Positions 27,266-35,835 are shown, counted from the first letter of the stretch. The stretch is 40,941 bases of DNA from Pseudomonadota bacterium (GCA_023414975.1 JAEZMI010000436.1:1-40941); one strand, 5' to 3'. A program made the numbers and translations. The notes: a model not told the origin generated them from the sequence alone.

Positions 27266-28063
27266 CTACGGCCGCAACCCGGCAGCAAGGCGGGCCTCGA
27301 TGGCGTCGAGCACCGGCAGCAGGTCCGCCACCGTGTCGATGACGAAATGCGCGCCGGCGCCCGCGAGCTTGTCCGTCGCCCGCTTGCGCAGGGCGGCGCG
27401 CTCGTCCGGCGAGAGACGGTCGAGTTCCGCCTTGGAGAGGCCCGCCGCGTTACCGGAGAGGGCAAGCCCCACCGTCCAGGTCCCGGCGGCCAGCCCCTCG
27501 GCGATGCCCGGCTCCGTATCGTCGAGCTTCACGCAGGCGCTCGGCGGCCACACGCCGATATCGGCGAAGGTGCGGTACATCATGAGTGGACTTGGCCGCC
27601 CCGCCGCGAGATCGCCGGCGCAGACGACATTGTCCGGCGCATAGCCCGCGCTGGCGGCGAGCGGCATCAGTTTTTCCATGATGGGGCGGGTATAACCCGT
27701 CGTGGAACCGATCTTCATGCCACGCCGGCGGGTTTCCGCCACCACATCGAGCAGACCGGGGATGAGGTCGGCGTGGCGCGGAATGACCTCGACATTAAGC
27801 GGCTCGAACACAGCGAGCACACGGTCGACATCGGCCTCGGTGGGGGTGGCGCCTTGCGCCTCCTGCCAGCGCGCGGCGATAGCCGGGCTGTAGATCAGGT
27901 TCGCCACATGGTCGCGCTTGGGCAGGCCCATCGGGCCGCGCGCCTCCTCGATCGAAACAGTCACACCGAACTGCGCGAAAGCCTCGACGAAGGCGCCCAT
28001 GGGGGCACGTGAGCCGAAATCCACGGCCGTGCCGGCCCAGTCGAGAATCAGCGCCTTGAGCAT
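27266..28063 (-). CDS. phnX: Phosphonoacetaldehyde hydrolase (phosphonatase)
   Basis: A HAD-family enzyme of 265 residues that breaks the C-P bond of phosphonoacetaldehyde to acetaldehyde and phosphate. The nucleophile motif ILDWAGTAVDFGS is at the N-terminus. The Schiff-base lysine is in the cap motif GPMGLPKRDHV near residue 45. GSTTGYTRPIMEKLMP near 118 and VKLDDTEPGI near 178 supply the remaining catalytic residues. The ATG at 28063 is preceded by AAGGA 7 bases upstream; a TTG further up (28087) keeps the frame open but is unlikely. It lies 24 bases after a FAD oxidoreductase gene, and no phnW transaminase is nearby. Confidence 0.93.
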   Translation of the reverse strand: MLKALILDWAGTAVDFGSRAPMGAFVEAFAQFGVTVSIEEARGPMGLPKRDHVANLIYSPAIAARWQEAQGATPTEADVDRVLAVFEPLNVEVIPRHADLIPGLLDVVAETRRRGMKIGSTTGYTRPIMEKLMPLAASAGYAPDNVVCAGDLAAGRPSPLMMYRTFADIGVWPPSACVKLDDTEPGIAEGLAAGTWTVGLALSGNAAGLSKAELDRLSPDERAALRKRATDKLAGAGAHFVIDTVADLLPVLDAIEARLAAGLRP

Positions 28064-28087
28064 GGGTGTTCCTTCGAGGTTGGACAA

Positions 28088-29203
28088 TCAGGCGAAAAGC
28101 TCGGCCACCGCTTCCTCGGCAATGGCAAAGCCGGTGGAGGCACCTGTACCGCTCGTCACCACGACGAGCCGGATGTCGTCATGCGGGCGGTCGATGAAGG
28201 CGAGCCGGTCGCTCGCCGAGGCATAGGTGCCGATCCAGCGCTCCGTCACCCGAGGCCGTCGCCCGAACAGCGCCGCGTATTCGTCGAGGATCAGCTCGTC
28301 GACGAACTCCGGCGCGAAGGGGTCCGGGGTGGCGCCGTAATGATGGCTGTCGCCCACCACCAGCGAACCATCGGCCGACTGCACGACGATGAGATGAATG
28401 CCGTGCTCCAGATGCGCGGCCTGCTCGGCGGCAAGCCGCCGCTTCAGCGGTTCGGCCTCCGGCAGTTCCGCATAGCCGAGATAGCGACCGAGCGAGAGGT
28501 CGGTCATCACCGAACCGGGAAGGGTGCCGAGCGCGGGGTCGCTCACGCGCAGCATGTGCAGCTTGCAGCGGGTGACGCCGTAGAGCTGGAAGCGGTCCTC
28601 GAACAGGGTGTGGAAATCATCCCCCGGCGCGACCACGATGCGGCCGGCGGTGAGGGTGCCGCCGGAGGTGTGCACCTTGCCCGGCTCCACCCCCGTCACC
28701 GCGGTCTCGCGGCGGAAGGTGACACCCTCCCCCGCCAGCCAGGCGGCGAGCTTGGGGATGGCGTGGCGGGATTCCACCCGCATGTCGTGCGGGCTCCAAA
28801 GCGCGCCGGAGAGATCGCCGGTGAGCGCCGGCACGCGGGCGCGGGCCTCGTCTGGGGTGAGCAACTCGCAGCCCTCGCCCATTTCCGTCGCGCGAAAGGC
28901 CTCGAGCACCGGCATCGCCTCCGGTCGCCGGCCGGCGACCAGCAGGCCGCGATGGATAACCTCGATGCCGGCCTTGGGCGCGATCTCGGCCCAAATGTCG
29001 CGCGAGCGCACGGCGCGGCGCCAGCATTCGCCGCGCTGCTGCCCGGTGACGGTGACGAAACCGAAATTGCGGATCGAGGCTCCATTGGCCTGCGCGTCGC
29101 GGTCTATCACCACGACCTTCAAACCCCGCCGCCGCGCCGCGATGGCGTGCCCCAGACCGACGACGCCCGCACCGACGATGGCGAGATCATAGCTGTGCGA
29201 CAT
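28088..29203 (-). CDS. FAD-dependent amine oxidase, phosphonate-associated DAO family
   Basis: A 371-residue flavoprotein of the D-amino-acid/glycine oxidase fold. The dinucleotide-binding start YDLAIVGAGVVGLGHAIAAR is followed by VVVIDRD; the C-terminal end has RLVVVTSGTGASTGFAIAEEA. The coupled phnX gene (24-base gap) places it in the group I recall as TIGR03364, flavin oxidases proposed to deaminate aminophosphonates. It probably turns 2-aminoethylphosphonate, or an N-methyl or hydroxy relative, into phosphonoacetaldehyde for PhnX. The ATG at 29203 (MSHSYDLAIVG) is preferred over an in-frame ATG at 29257; neither has a strong Shine-Dalgarno. Confidence 0.85.
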   Translation of the reverse strand: MSHSYDLAIVGAGVVGLGHAIAARRRGLKVVVIDRDAQANGASIRNFGFVTVTGQQRGECWRRAVRSRDIWAEIAPKAGIEVIHRGLLVAGRRPEAMPVLEAFRATEMGEGCELLTPDEARARVPALTGDLSGALWSPHDMRVESRHAIPKLAAWLAGEGVTFRRETAVTGVEPGKVHTSGGTLTAGRIVVAPGDDFHTLFEDRFQLYGVTRCKLHMLRVSDPALGTLPGSVMTDLSLGRYLGYAELPEAEPLKRRLAAEQAAHLEHGIHLIVVQSADGSLVVGDSHHYGATPDPFAPEFVDELILDEYAALFGRRPRVTERWIGTYASASDRLAFIDRPHDDIRLVVVTSGTGASTGFAIAEEAVAELFA

Positions 29204-29307
29204 AGGCAGGGTCCGGCAGGGCTGCAAAGGAATGTGAAGGAGGTATGTTGGCGTCATAGCGCGTTCGCCGCGGCGGCGCTACGGGACCAACGTCCGAACC
29301 GGGACCT

Positions 29308-31206
29308 TCAATTTGCGGCGGCTGAGGTGTTGCGCATGGGAAGGCCGAGGGCGACGAGATCCTCACGGACCTGACGGGCAATGTCGGCGCTCGGGAAGAA
29401 GCGGGTGATCATGGCCTCGGCGTCCGAGGCCCAGAGCGGAGCCACTTCGGTCAGCCGGCGGATATCCGCGCGCGCGGCTTCCTCTTCACCGGCAAGGTGC
29501 GCGGCGAGCCCCCTCGCAAGCAGGCCGGGCGCATAACCTTCGGCCATCAGTTGATCGGCCGCCGCTGCCGCCGCCGGCGCGTCGCCGCGCAGATAGGCCG
29601 CGATGACCCGGTAATAATCGACCGACGGCGGCATGCCCGGCGCGATCTGAACGGCACTCGCCAGCATCGCCTCGCCGCGGCCGATATCGCCGAGGAGGAC
29701 GAGGTGTCCGCCATAATCGGCCAGCACGTCGACGTCATAAGGATTCAGCGCCAGCGCCGCTTCGCCGGCAGCGATCACTCCTCCGCGCTCGCCGCGGAAG
29801 AAGTGCACATGCATCAGCACGCGCTGGGCAAAGGAACTGCCGGGTGCCAGTTCCACCGCCTGTTCGGCTGCGGCAAGCGCCCGATTGACAGCGGGCTTGG
29901 GAGACGCCGCCGGCACGCCGTTGCGGATCTCATCGAGGCTCAGCTCAGCCAGCAGCGCATAACCGAGCGCAAAGGTCGGGTCCGCGGCAACGGCGGCCTC
30001 AAGGCAGGTCCGCGCCTGTTGATGCTCCAGCGGGCGATAGGATCGCCAGTAGGCGTAAGCCATGAGCACGCAACCATAAGGCCCGGCATTGGTGGGCCCG
30101 CCTGCCGCCATGACCTGAGCCCGAGCCCGCGCCTGGATGACTCCATATGGCTCGGCGATTGCCGCCATAATATCGCGTATCAAGGCCACTTCCGACGCGG
30201 TGGCGTCCGCGCCACGCTTCAGGCCGTCGAATTCTCGCGACCAGACAATGGTGCCGTCACAAAGGTCGGAGAGACGCAGCAGCAGCGAGGTGCTGCCGTC
30301 GTCATGGTTCTCCACGAGACCGCCCAGCGCGAAGGCCGAGTGCGGCGAGTTGCTGCCGGCGCCGCAATTCACGGCCGGGCGCACGTCCGGACTTGAGAGA
30401 ACGTCCAGCAGATCAAACCGTGCGAGAGCGTCCCGCACCCGCACTTCCAGGGCACGCGCGGAGAAGTCGCCGCTGGTTATGGCACCGGAGGAGCCGGCGA
30501 TTTCACTCGGTGGCAGAGGCCGTCCGCCCGTGGAATCGAAGGACCGCACCTCGATCATCGGGATGCCCAGCCGGTTGGCGCGCTCGATGGGCCGCAACGC
30601 CGCACCGGAGACCAGCGAGCGCCAGCCCGTCGGATCGACCATGTCGACGGTAAAGGCCGTGACGAGCAGCAAGGCCACCGCGGTCAGCGCCGCCAGCCCC
30701 ACGAGGCGCGACAGACGGCGCCGCGACGACACGGCCTCCGTTTCATTCGCGCCGACCGGTAGCGGGTCCATCGCGCCGGCGCTATCGATCTCCGGAAGAG
30801 GGGCCTCGTCGGGAATGATGGGCGGGCCGCCGCCGGACCGGCGGCTCACGAATTGCGGCACATAGCTGCCGCGGGGCACCGCGATCTCGATCTCGTCGTC
30901 CGCTCCGGCGCCGGCATAGTAGCGCTCCAGCGCACGCCGCAGACGCGTGGCTTCCACACGCACAATGGGATCGGCCTGCGGGTCGAATGAGGGGTCCCGG
31001 CCCAGCGCTTCAACCGCGATCGTATAACCCTTGATCGCCTCGGCCCGGCCCTGCAGCGTCGCCTCGACGATGAAGCGAAGGATGTTGGAAAGCTGCGGCG
31101 AGGAGCGCAACTCCTCGGCATCCAGAACCTGCGCCAGTGCCCGGCGCACCGCCTCGGGCGGCGCACCGGCCACTTCGGCGCTGTCGGCTGCGGCACTGTC
31201 GGACAT
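29308..31206 (-). CDS. Membrane-anchored TPR protein with N-terminal regulatory-type domain
   Basis: A 632-residue protein in four parts. Residues about 15-120 carry the pattern SSPQLSNILRFIVEATLQGR, then FDPQADPIVRVEATRLRRAL and PRGSYVPQF. I know this module from rhizobial proteins annotated as TPR or adenylate-cyclase-like regulators, where it resembles a winged helix. A membrane segment follows at about 167-187 (LVGLAALTAVALLLVTAFTV). A TolB-N-like periplasmic region comes next, then Ala-rich TPR-type helices to the end. No cyclase catalytic domain is present. The frame opens at a TTG (31269), but ATG 31206 with AGGA 7-8 bases upstream is chosen. It precedes the oxidase-phnX pair on the same strand by 104 bases; regulation of it is only a possibility. 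Confidence 0.75.
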   Translation of the reverse strand: MSDSAAADSAEVAGAPPEAVRRALAQVLDAEELRSSPQLSNILRFIVEATLQGRAEAIKGYTIAVEALGRDPSFDPQADPIVRVEATRLRRALERYYAGAGADDEIEIAVPRGSYVPQFVSRRSGGGPPIIPDEAPLPEIDSAGAMDPLPVGANETEAVSSRRRLSRLVGLAALTAVALLLVTAFTVDMVDPTGWRSLVSGAALRPIERANRLGIPMIEVRSFDSTGGRPLPPSEIAGSSGAITSGDFSARALEVRVRDALARFDLLDVLSSPDVRPAVNCGAGSNSPHSAFALGGLVENHDDGSTSLLLRLSDLCDGTIVWSREFDGLKRGADATASEVALIRDIMAAIAEPYGVIQARARAQVMAAGGPTNAGPYGCVLMAYAYWRSYRPLEHQQARTCLEAAVAADPTFALGYALLAELSLDEIRNGVPAASPKPAVNRALAAAEQAVELAPGSSFAQRVLMHVHFFRGERGGVIAAGEAALALNPYDVDVLADYGGHLVLLGDIGRGEAMLASAVQIAPGMPPSVDYYRVIAAYLRGDAPAAAAAADQLMAEGYAPGLLARGLAAHLAGEEEAARADIRRLTEVAPLWASDAEAMITRFFPSADIARQVREDLVALGLPMRNTSAAAN

Positions 31207-31325
31207 CGGGCCGTCCTGTGAACGGAATGCACGCTTCCGGTATGCCAGCCGGCCGCGCTTGTCGACCAAATAACGTTACGCTGGGTGACTGTAGCGCGGG
31301 GTAAGGCGAGTTCATGGCGCCGCCC

Positions 31326-31346
31326 TCCCGCGCGCGGCGCGCGGGA
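31326..31346. repeat. Perfect 21-base GC palindrome between divergent genes
   Basis: TCCCGCGCGC (31326-31335), a central G, and GCGCGCGGGA (31337-31346) form a perfect palindrome 120 bases upstream of the minus-strand TPR gene and about 120 bases upstream of the plus-strand transaminase gene. As DNA it would be a symmetric operator; as RNA it would need to open a few pairs for a loop. Confidence 0.45.
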
Positions 31347-31392
31347 AAACAGCCGCCAGAAAGGAAAGTGATCACATCACAATTTTTTCTCG

Positions 31393-31410
31393 TGAGCGCG
31401 ATCGTGCTCA
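31393..31410. promoter_or_regulatory. Candidate operator overlapping the transaminase promoter
   Basis: TGAGCGCGATCGTGCTCA is an 18-base palindrome with one mismatched pair, centred on GATC. TATACA (31416-31421) just downstream is a candidate -10 box, which puts the palindrome over the -35 region of a promoter reading towards the transaminase at 31468. Local sequence is unusually AT-rich (a run of T at 31383-31389). The binding protein is unknown. Confidence 0.45.
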
Positions 31411-31467
31411 AGCATTATACATGATCAAAAGCGCGCCCCACACCTTGGACGTCTACCGGAGCTCATC

Positions 31468-32814
31468 ATGTCCGTCGCTTACGATTACGACATCGCCACC
31501 GCCACCCCGAACGACCTCGACGCGTTGTGGATGGGCTTCACCGCGAGCCGCGCCTTCAAGCGCCGGCCCCGCATCGTCGCCAAGGCGAAGGACATGCACT
31601 ACTACACGCCGGAGGGCCGGGCGATCCTCGACGGCTCCGCTGGCTTGTGGTGCACCAATGCTGGCCACAACCGCGAGCCGATCGTCGCCGCGATCCAGAA
31701 GCAGGCAGCGGAGATGGACTTCGCGCCGACCTTCCAGTTCGGCCACCCGCTCGCCTTCCGCGCCGCCTCGCGCATCGCTGAACTCGCGCCGGGCGATCTC
31801 GACCATGTGTTCTTTTGCAACTCGGGCTCGGAAGCCGGCGATACCGCGCTGAAGATCGCTCTCGCCTTCCATGCCGTCACCGGCAAGGGCACCCGCACCC
31901 GCCTCATCGGCCGCGAGCGCGGCTATCACGGCGTCGGGTTCGGCGGCATCACCGTGGGCGGCATCTCGCCGAACCGTCGCTTTTTCGGCAGCCTCCTGGC
32001 CGGCGCCGACCACCTGCCGCACACCTATGACCGGGAGAAGCAGGCTTTCTCCAAGGGCGAGCCGGAATGGGGCGCGGAGCGGGCGGACGCGCTGGAAAGC
32101 ATCGTCGCCCTGCACGACGCGCAAACCATCGCCGCCGTCATCGTTGAGCCGATGGCGGGCTCCACCGGCGGCCTGCCGGCGCCCAAGGGCTATCTCAAGC
32201 GCCTGCGCGAGATCTGCGACAAGTACGGCATCCTGCTGATCTTCGACGAGGTCATCACCGGCTTCGGCCGCCTCGGCTTCCCCTTCGCGGCCGAGCGCTA
32301 CGGCGTGGTGCCGGACATGATCACCTTCGCCAAGGGCGTCACCTCCGGCGCGGTGCCGATGGGCGGCGTGATCGTGCGCAAGCACATCTTCGACGCCTTC
32401 ATGAACGGCCCCGAGCATGTGATCGAGCTGTTCCATGGCTACACCTATTCCGGCCATCCGCTGGCCTGCGCCGCCTCTCTGGCGACGCTGGACGTCTATC
32501 GCGACGAAGCCCTGTTCGAGCGCGCGCGCGCCATGGAGCCGATCTTCGCCGATGCCGTGATGACGCTGAAGGGCAAGCCGGGCGTCCTTGACATCCGCAC
32601 GGTCGGCCTCGTCGCCGCCTTCGACATGGCCCCCAAGCCCGAAACGCCCGGCAAGCGCGGCTATGAGGCGATGGAGCACGGCTTCCACGAAGAGAACGTG
32701 ATGTTCCGCGTCACCGGCGACACCATCGCGGTGAGCCCGCCGCTCATCATCAACGAGTCACAGGTCGGCGAACTGGTCGAGAAGATCGGCCGGACGATCG
32801 ATGGCGTGATGTGA
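31468..32814 (+). CDS. Omega-amino acid (beta-alanine):pyruvate transaminase
   Basis: A class III PLP-dependent aminotransferase of 448 residues, moving the amino group of beta-alanine or similar omega-amines to pyruvate. The N-terminus LDALWMGFTASRAFKRRPRIV and GLWCTNAGHNREPI are typical of beta-alanine:pyruvate transaminases. FCNSGSEAGDTALKIA (cofactor phosphate loop) is near 118, GRERGYHGVGFGGI near 150, IFDEVITGFGR near 257, and the PLP lysine in FAKGVTSGAVPMGG near 288. GGAG lies about 6 bases before the ATG at 31468. It is a single gene with its own candidate promoter/operator and a strong terminator. Other omega-amines, including taurine-like ones, cannot be excluded as substrates. Confidence 0.9.
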   Translation: MSVAYDYDIATATPNDLDALWMGFTASRAFKRRPRIVAKAKDMHYYTPEGRAILDGSAGLWCTNAGHNREPIVAAIQKQAAEMDFAPTFQFGHPLAFRAASRIAELAPGDLDHVFFCNSGSEAGDTALKIALAFHAVTGKGTRTRLIGRERGYHGVGFGGITVGGISPNRRFFGSLLAGADHLPHTYDREKQAFSKGEPEWGAERADALESIVALHDAQTIAAVIVEPMAGSTGGLPAPKGYLKRLREICDKYGILLIFDEVITGFGRLGFPFAAERYGVVPDMITFAKGVTSGAVPMGGVIVRKHIFDAFMNGPEHVIELFHGYTYSGHPLACAASLATLDVYRDEALFERARAMEPIFADAVMTLKGKPGVLDIRTVGLVAAFDMAPKPETPGKRGYEAMEHGFHEENVMFRVTGDTIAVSPPLIINESQVGELVEKIGRTIDGVM

Positions 32815-32873
32815 CGCCGAACGCCACCGAGGCAGACCGCCCCGGCGGCGCGCTTCAGCCGTGAGTATGGAGG

Positions 32874-32904
32874 AAATGGCGGCCCGCCCACGCGGCCGCC
32901 ATTT
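32874..32904 (+). terminator. Intrinsic terminator after the transaminase gene
   Basis: AAATGGCGGCC (32874-32884) pairs perfectly with GGCCGCCATTT (32894-32904) around a 9-base loop. The right arm ends in TTT. It is 60 bases after the transaminase stop and 19 bases before hrpB, so it insulates hrpB from the upstream gene. It is the best terminator in the window. Confidence 0.7.
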
Positions 32905-32922
32905 CTGCTAAGAGCGGGCGCC

Positions 32923-35409
32923 ATGCGCGCTTTCGACCCGTCTCTCCCCATCGACGACGCACTCCCCGAGCTGACCGCGGCCCTGCGCACGCGCAATGCC
33001 GCGGTGCTGGTGGCGCCGCCCGGCGCGGGCAAGACCACCCGCGTGCCGCTCGCTTTGCTTGATGAGCCCTGGGTGAAGGGCCGACGGCTCCTGGTTTTGG
33101 AGCCTCGACGCATCGCGGCCCGCGCCGCCGCCGAGCGCATGGCCGCCACTCTGGGAGAGAGTGCCGGGCAGACGGTCGGCTATCGCGCCCGCTTCGGGTC
33201 AAAGGTGGGACGCGCCACCCGCATTGAGGTCATCACCGAGGGCATCTTCACGCGCATGATGCTGGATGACCCGGAGCTCTCCGGCGTCGCCGCCGTGCTT
33301 TTCGACGAGTTCCACGAGCGCAGCCTCGATGCCGATCTCGGCCTCGCCCTTGCCCTCGACGCGCAGGGGGCGCTGCGCGAGGATTTGCGACTGCTCGTCA
33401 TGTCCGCAACACTGGACGGCGCCCGCGTCGCCCGCCTTCTCGGGGCCGACGCGCCGGTGATCGAGAGCCTTGGACGGGCCTTTCCGGTGGAGACGCGCTA
33501 TCTCGGCCGCGACACGCGCACACCCATCGACCGGCAGATGGCCGAGGCCGTGCAGCATGCCCTTGCCCGCGAGTCGGGTTCCGTCCTTGCCTTCCTTCCC
33601 GGTGTCGGCGAGATCCGTCGCACCGAGCGGCTGTTGCGCGAGGCGGTCCGCGACCCTTTAGTCGACATCGCCCCGCTCTATGGCGCGCTCGATCCGCGCG
33701 AGCAGGATCGCGCCATCGCTCCCGCACCGGCCGGACGACGCAAGGTGGTGCTCGCCACCTCCATCGCCGAGACCAGTCTAACCATCGAGGGCGTGCGCGT
33801 CGTCATCGACAGCGGCCTTGCCCGCGTGCCGCGCTTCGAGCCGGGCGTCGGGCTCACGCGGCTGGAGACGGTGCGGGTGTCGCGCGCCGCCGCCGACCAG
33901 CGTCGTGGCCGCGCCGGCCGCACAGCGCCAGGCGTGTGCCTGCGGCTCTGGAACGCACCTGAAACGGCCAGCCTCGTGCCCTTCGCCGCCCCGGTGATCC
34001 TCGCCGCCGACCTCTCCCGCCTCGTACTCGACCTTGCCGTCTGGGGCGTACGCGAGCCGGGCGCCCTGGCCTTTCTTGACCCACCGCCCGAGGCCGCCTG
34101 GCGGGAAGCACGTGCGCTGCTGCAAACGCTCGGCGCGCTCGATACCGACGGGCAGGCGAGCGAGCGCGGCCGCGCCATGGCGCGCCTGCCGCTGGAGCCG
34201 CGCCTTGCCCGCATGGTGATCGACGGCGCGCGCCGGGGGACGGGACGCACGGCCGCGCAGATCGCCACCATCGTCGCCGAACGCGGCCTCGGCGGCGATG
34301 GCTTGGACCTCATCCATCGCCTCGATGGCTTCCGACGGGAGGGTGGCCGCCGGGCCGAAGAGGCCCGCAGCCTCGCCGAACGGTGGACGCGCGAGGCGGA
34401 GGCTGCGATCTCACTGACCGCGCCCCGCGCCACCGCCGCCGCTCCCTCCCCCGCCGTGCTGCTGGCGCTCGCCTTCCCGGACCGTATCGCGCGCAACCGC
34501 GGCGACGGACGGCGCTTCTTGCTGGCCAATGGGCGCGGCGCTGCGCTCGATCCGGCCGCCGCGCTGGCCCGCGCGCCCTATCTCGCGGTGGCGGAGCTGA
34601 CCGGCACGGCGGACGAGGCCCGCATTCTGCTGGCGGCGGAGCTCACCGACGCCGAACTGGAGGCGGAATTCGGCGACGCCATTACCCAGTCCGTCGAGAC
34701 CAGTTTCGACGCCGCCGCCGGCGCCCTGCGCGCGCGGCAGGTGCGGCGCCTCGGCGGGCTGGTGCTCGCCGAGCGCCCTGCCTCGGTCAAAGCGGGACCG
34801 GAGACGGCCCTGGCGCTCGCCCTCGCCGCGCGGGACAAGGGGCTGGAACGGCTCGGCTGGTCGGATCACCAGCGCCAATGGCTCGACCGGGTGCGCTTTC
34901 TCCACGCCCGCCTGCCGGAGACCTGGCCGGACATCTCATGGGAGCGCATGGCGACGAGCGTGGAGGAGTGGCTGGCACCGCAGTTGGAGGGGCTGACGAG
35001 CCTCGCGCAGATCGACGCCAACCGGCTCGGTCCGGCGCTGAATGCCCTGCTGCCCTGGGATCTTGCCCGCCGGCTCGACGCGGAGGCGCCGACGCATTTC
35101 GAGGCGCCGACAGGCTCCCTATTACCTATCGACTACGCCGCCGAGGGCGGGCCGATGCTGAGCGTGCGGGTGCAGGAGCTGTTCGGTCTGAAGACCCATC
35201 CGAGCCTCGCCCAAGGACGCGTGCCGCTGACGCTGGCGCTGCTCTCGCCGGCCCACCGCCCCATCCAGCTCACGCGCGACCTGCCGGCCTTCTGGACCGG
35301 CTCGTGGCGCGACGTGCGGGCGGACATGCGCGGGCGCTACCCCAAGCATCCCTGGCCGGAAGATCCGGCCGATGCGGAACCCACGCGCCGCGCCAAACCC
35401 CGGAGCTAG
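32923..35409 (+). CDS. hrpB: ATP-dependent RNA helicase HrpB (DEAH-box family)
   Basis: An 828-residue superfamily 2 helicase. Walker A VAPPGAGKTTRVPLALL is near residue 29, the DExH motif reads FDEFHERSLDADL near 127, SAT motif VMSATLDGARVARLLG near 160, motif V region VVLATSIAETSLTIEGV near 275, and motif VI DQRRGRAGRTAPGVCLRLW near 325. The long C-terminal half ends with the HrpB-specific region YPKHPWPEDPADAEPTRRAK. Its cellular role is poorly defined. The ATG at 32923 gives MRAFDPSLPIDDALPEL, the family start, 19 bases past a terminator hairpin. Confidence 0.95.
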   Translation: MRAFDPSLPIDDALPELTAALRTRNAAVLVAPPGAGKTTRVPLALLDEPWVKGRRLLVLEPRRIAARAAAERMAATLGESAGQTVGYRARFGSKVGRATRIEVITEGIFTRMMLDDPELSGVAAVLFDEFHERSLDADLGLALALDAQGALREDLRLLVMSATLDGARVARLLGADAPVIESLGRAFPVETRYLGRDTRTPIDRQMAEAVQHALARESGSVLAFLPGVGEIRRTERLLREAVRDPLVDIAPLYGALDPREQDRAIAPAPAGRRKVVLATSIAETSLTIEGVRVVIDSGLARVPRFEPGVGLTRLETVRVSRAAADQRRGRAGRTAPGVCLRLWNAPETASLVPFAAPVILAADLSRLVLDLAVWGVREPGALAFLDPPPEAAWREARALLQTLGALDTDGQASERGRAMARLPLEPRLARMVIDGARRGTGRTAAQIATIVAERGLGGDGLDLIHRLDGFRREGGRRAEEARSLAERWTREAEAAISLTAPRATAAAPSPAVLLALAFPDRIARNRGDGRRFLLANGRGAALDPAAALARAPYLAVAELTGTADEARILLAAELTDAELEAEFGDAITQSVETSFDAAAGALRARQVRRLGGLVLAERPASVKAGPETALALALAARDKGLERLGWSDHQRQWLDRVRFLHARLPETWPDISWERMATSVEEWLAPQLEGLTSLAQIDANRLGPALNALLPWDLARRLDAEAPTHFEAPTGSLLPIDYAAEGGPMLSVRVQELFGLKTHPSLAQGRVPLTLALLSPAHRPIQLTRDLPAFWTGSWRDVRADMRGRYPKHPWPEDPADAEPTRRAKPRS

Positions 35410-35549
35410 CGCGAAAGGTTGCGTCAGATTCCTAACTATTCGGCTGCAAAGCATTAACCACGGAGCCAGTAACCGATCCCCGTCACCGCGCAGGGCCAGC
35501 GATTTAACGCGCGGTCAACATCTGCGGCGCAGGCTGAGCCCACAACAAA

Positions 35550-35567
35550 ATCTGTCCGAAGACAGAT
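35550..35567 (+). promoter_or_regulatory. Short inverted repeat upstream of the Flp-like gene
   Basis: ATCTGTC (35550-35556), a 4-base centre CGAA, and GACAGAT (35561-35567) form perfect arms, 33 bases before the ATG at 35600. The gap 35410-35599 is lower in GC than its surroundings and holds no gene that I can support. The repeat could be a leader hairpin or an operator. Confidence 0.4.
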
Positions 35568-35599
35568 ATCGGCAAAGACAGCGCAAGCAGAGTAGGCCC

Positions 35600-35818
35600 A
35601 TGAGAGAACTGGTTGACAGGGAGCTGGTCGGTCGCGACATGCGGCGGCGCGCGGTAGCCGCCCGCCGCACCCACAGCACCGGGCTGGAATATGGCCTGAT
35701 CGCCGCAGCCCTGGCCATTGCCATCGTCACGGTGGTGGCCGGGCTCAGCGCCCGCTACGGCGGTGTGGAGGCGAATGCCGCCTCCAGCCTCAGTGGCATC
35801 GAACGCGCGGTGCGTTGA
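35600..35818 (+). CDS. Flp/type IVb pilin-like small protein
   Basis: A 72-residue protein with a basic N-terminus (MRRRAVAARRTHS) and one hydrophobic segment starting LEYGLIAAALAIAIVTVVAGL, which closely resembles the mature N-terminus of Flp/Fap pilins (IEYGLIAA). In true Flp prepilins a Gly stands directly before the cleavage site, five residues ahead of the Glu; here that position is His (R-T-H-S-T-G-L-E-Y), so normal processing is doubtful. No tad/cpa genes are in the window. The start at 35600 follows AGTAGG closely. It may be an orphan pilin or a pilin-derived membrane peptide. Confidence 0.65.
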   Translation: MRELVDRELVGRDMRRRAVAARRTHSTGLEYGLIAAALAIAIVTVVAGLSARYGGVEANAASSLSGIERAVR

Positions 35819-35835
35819 CGATCAGCCCATGACGG

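Noticed and set aside
28064..28087. TTG start for phnX
   Set aside because: It would only add eight residues that are not typical of the family, and AAGGA is correctly placed for the ATG at 28063.
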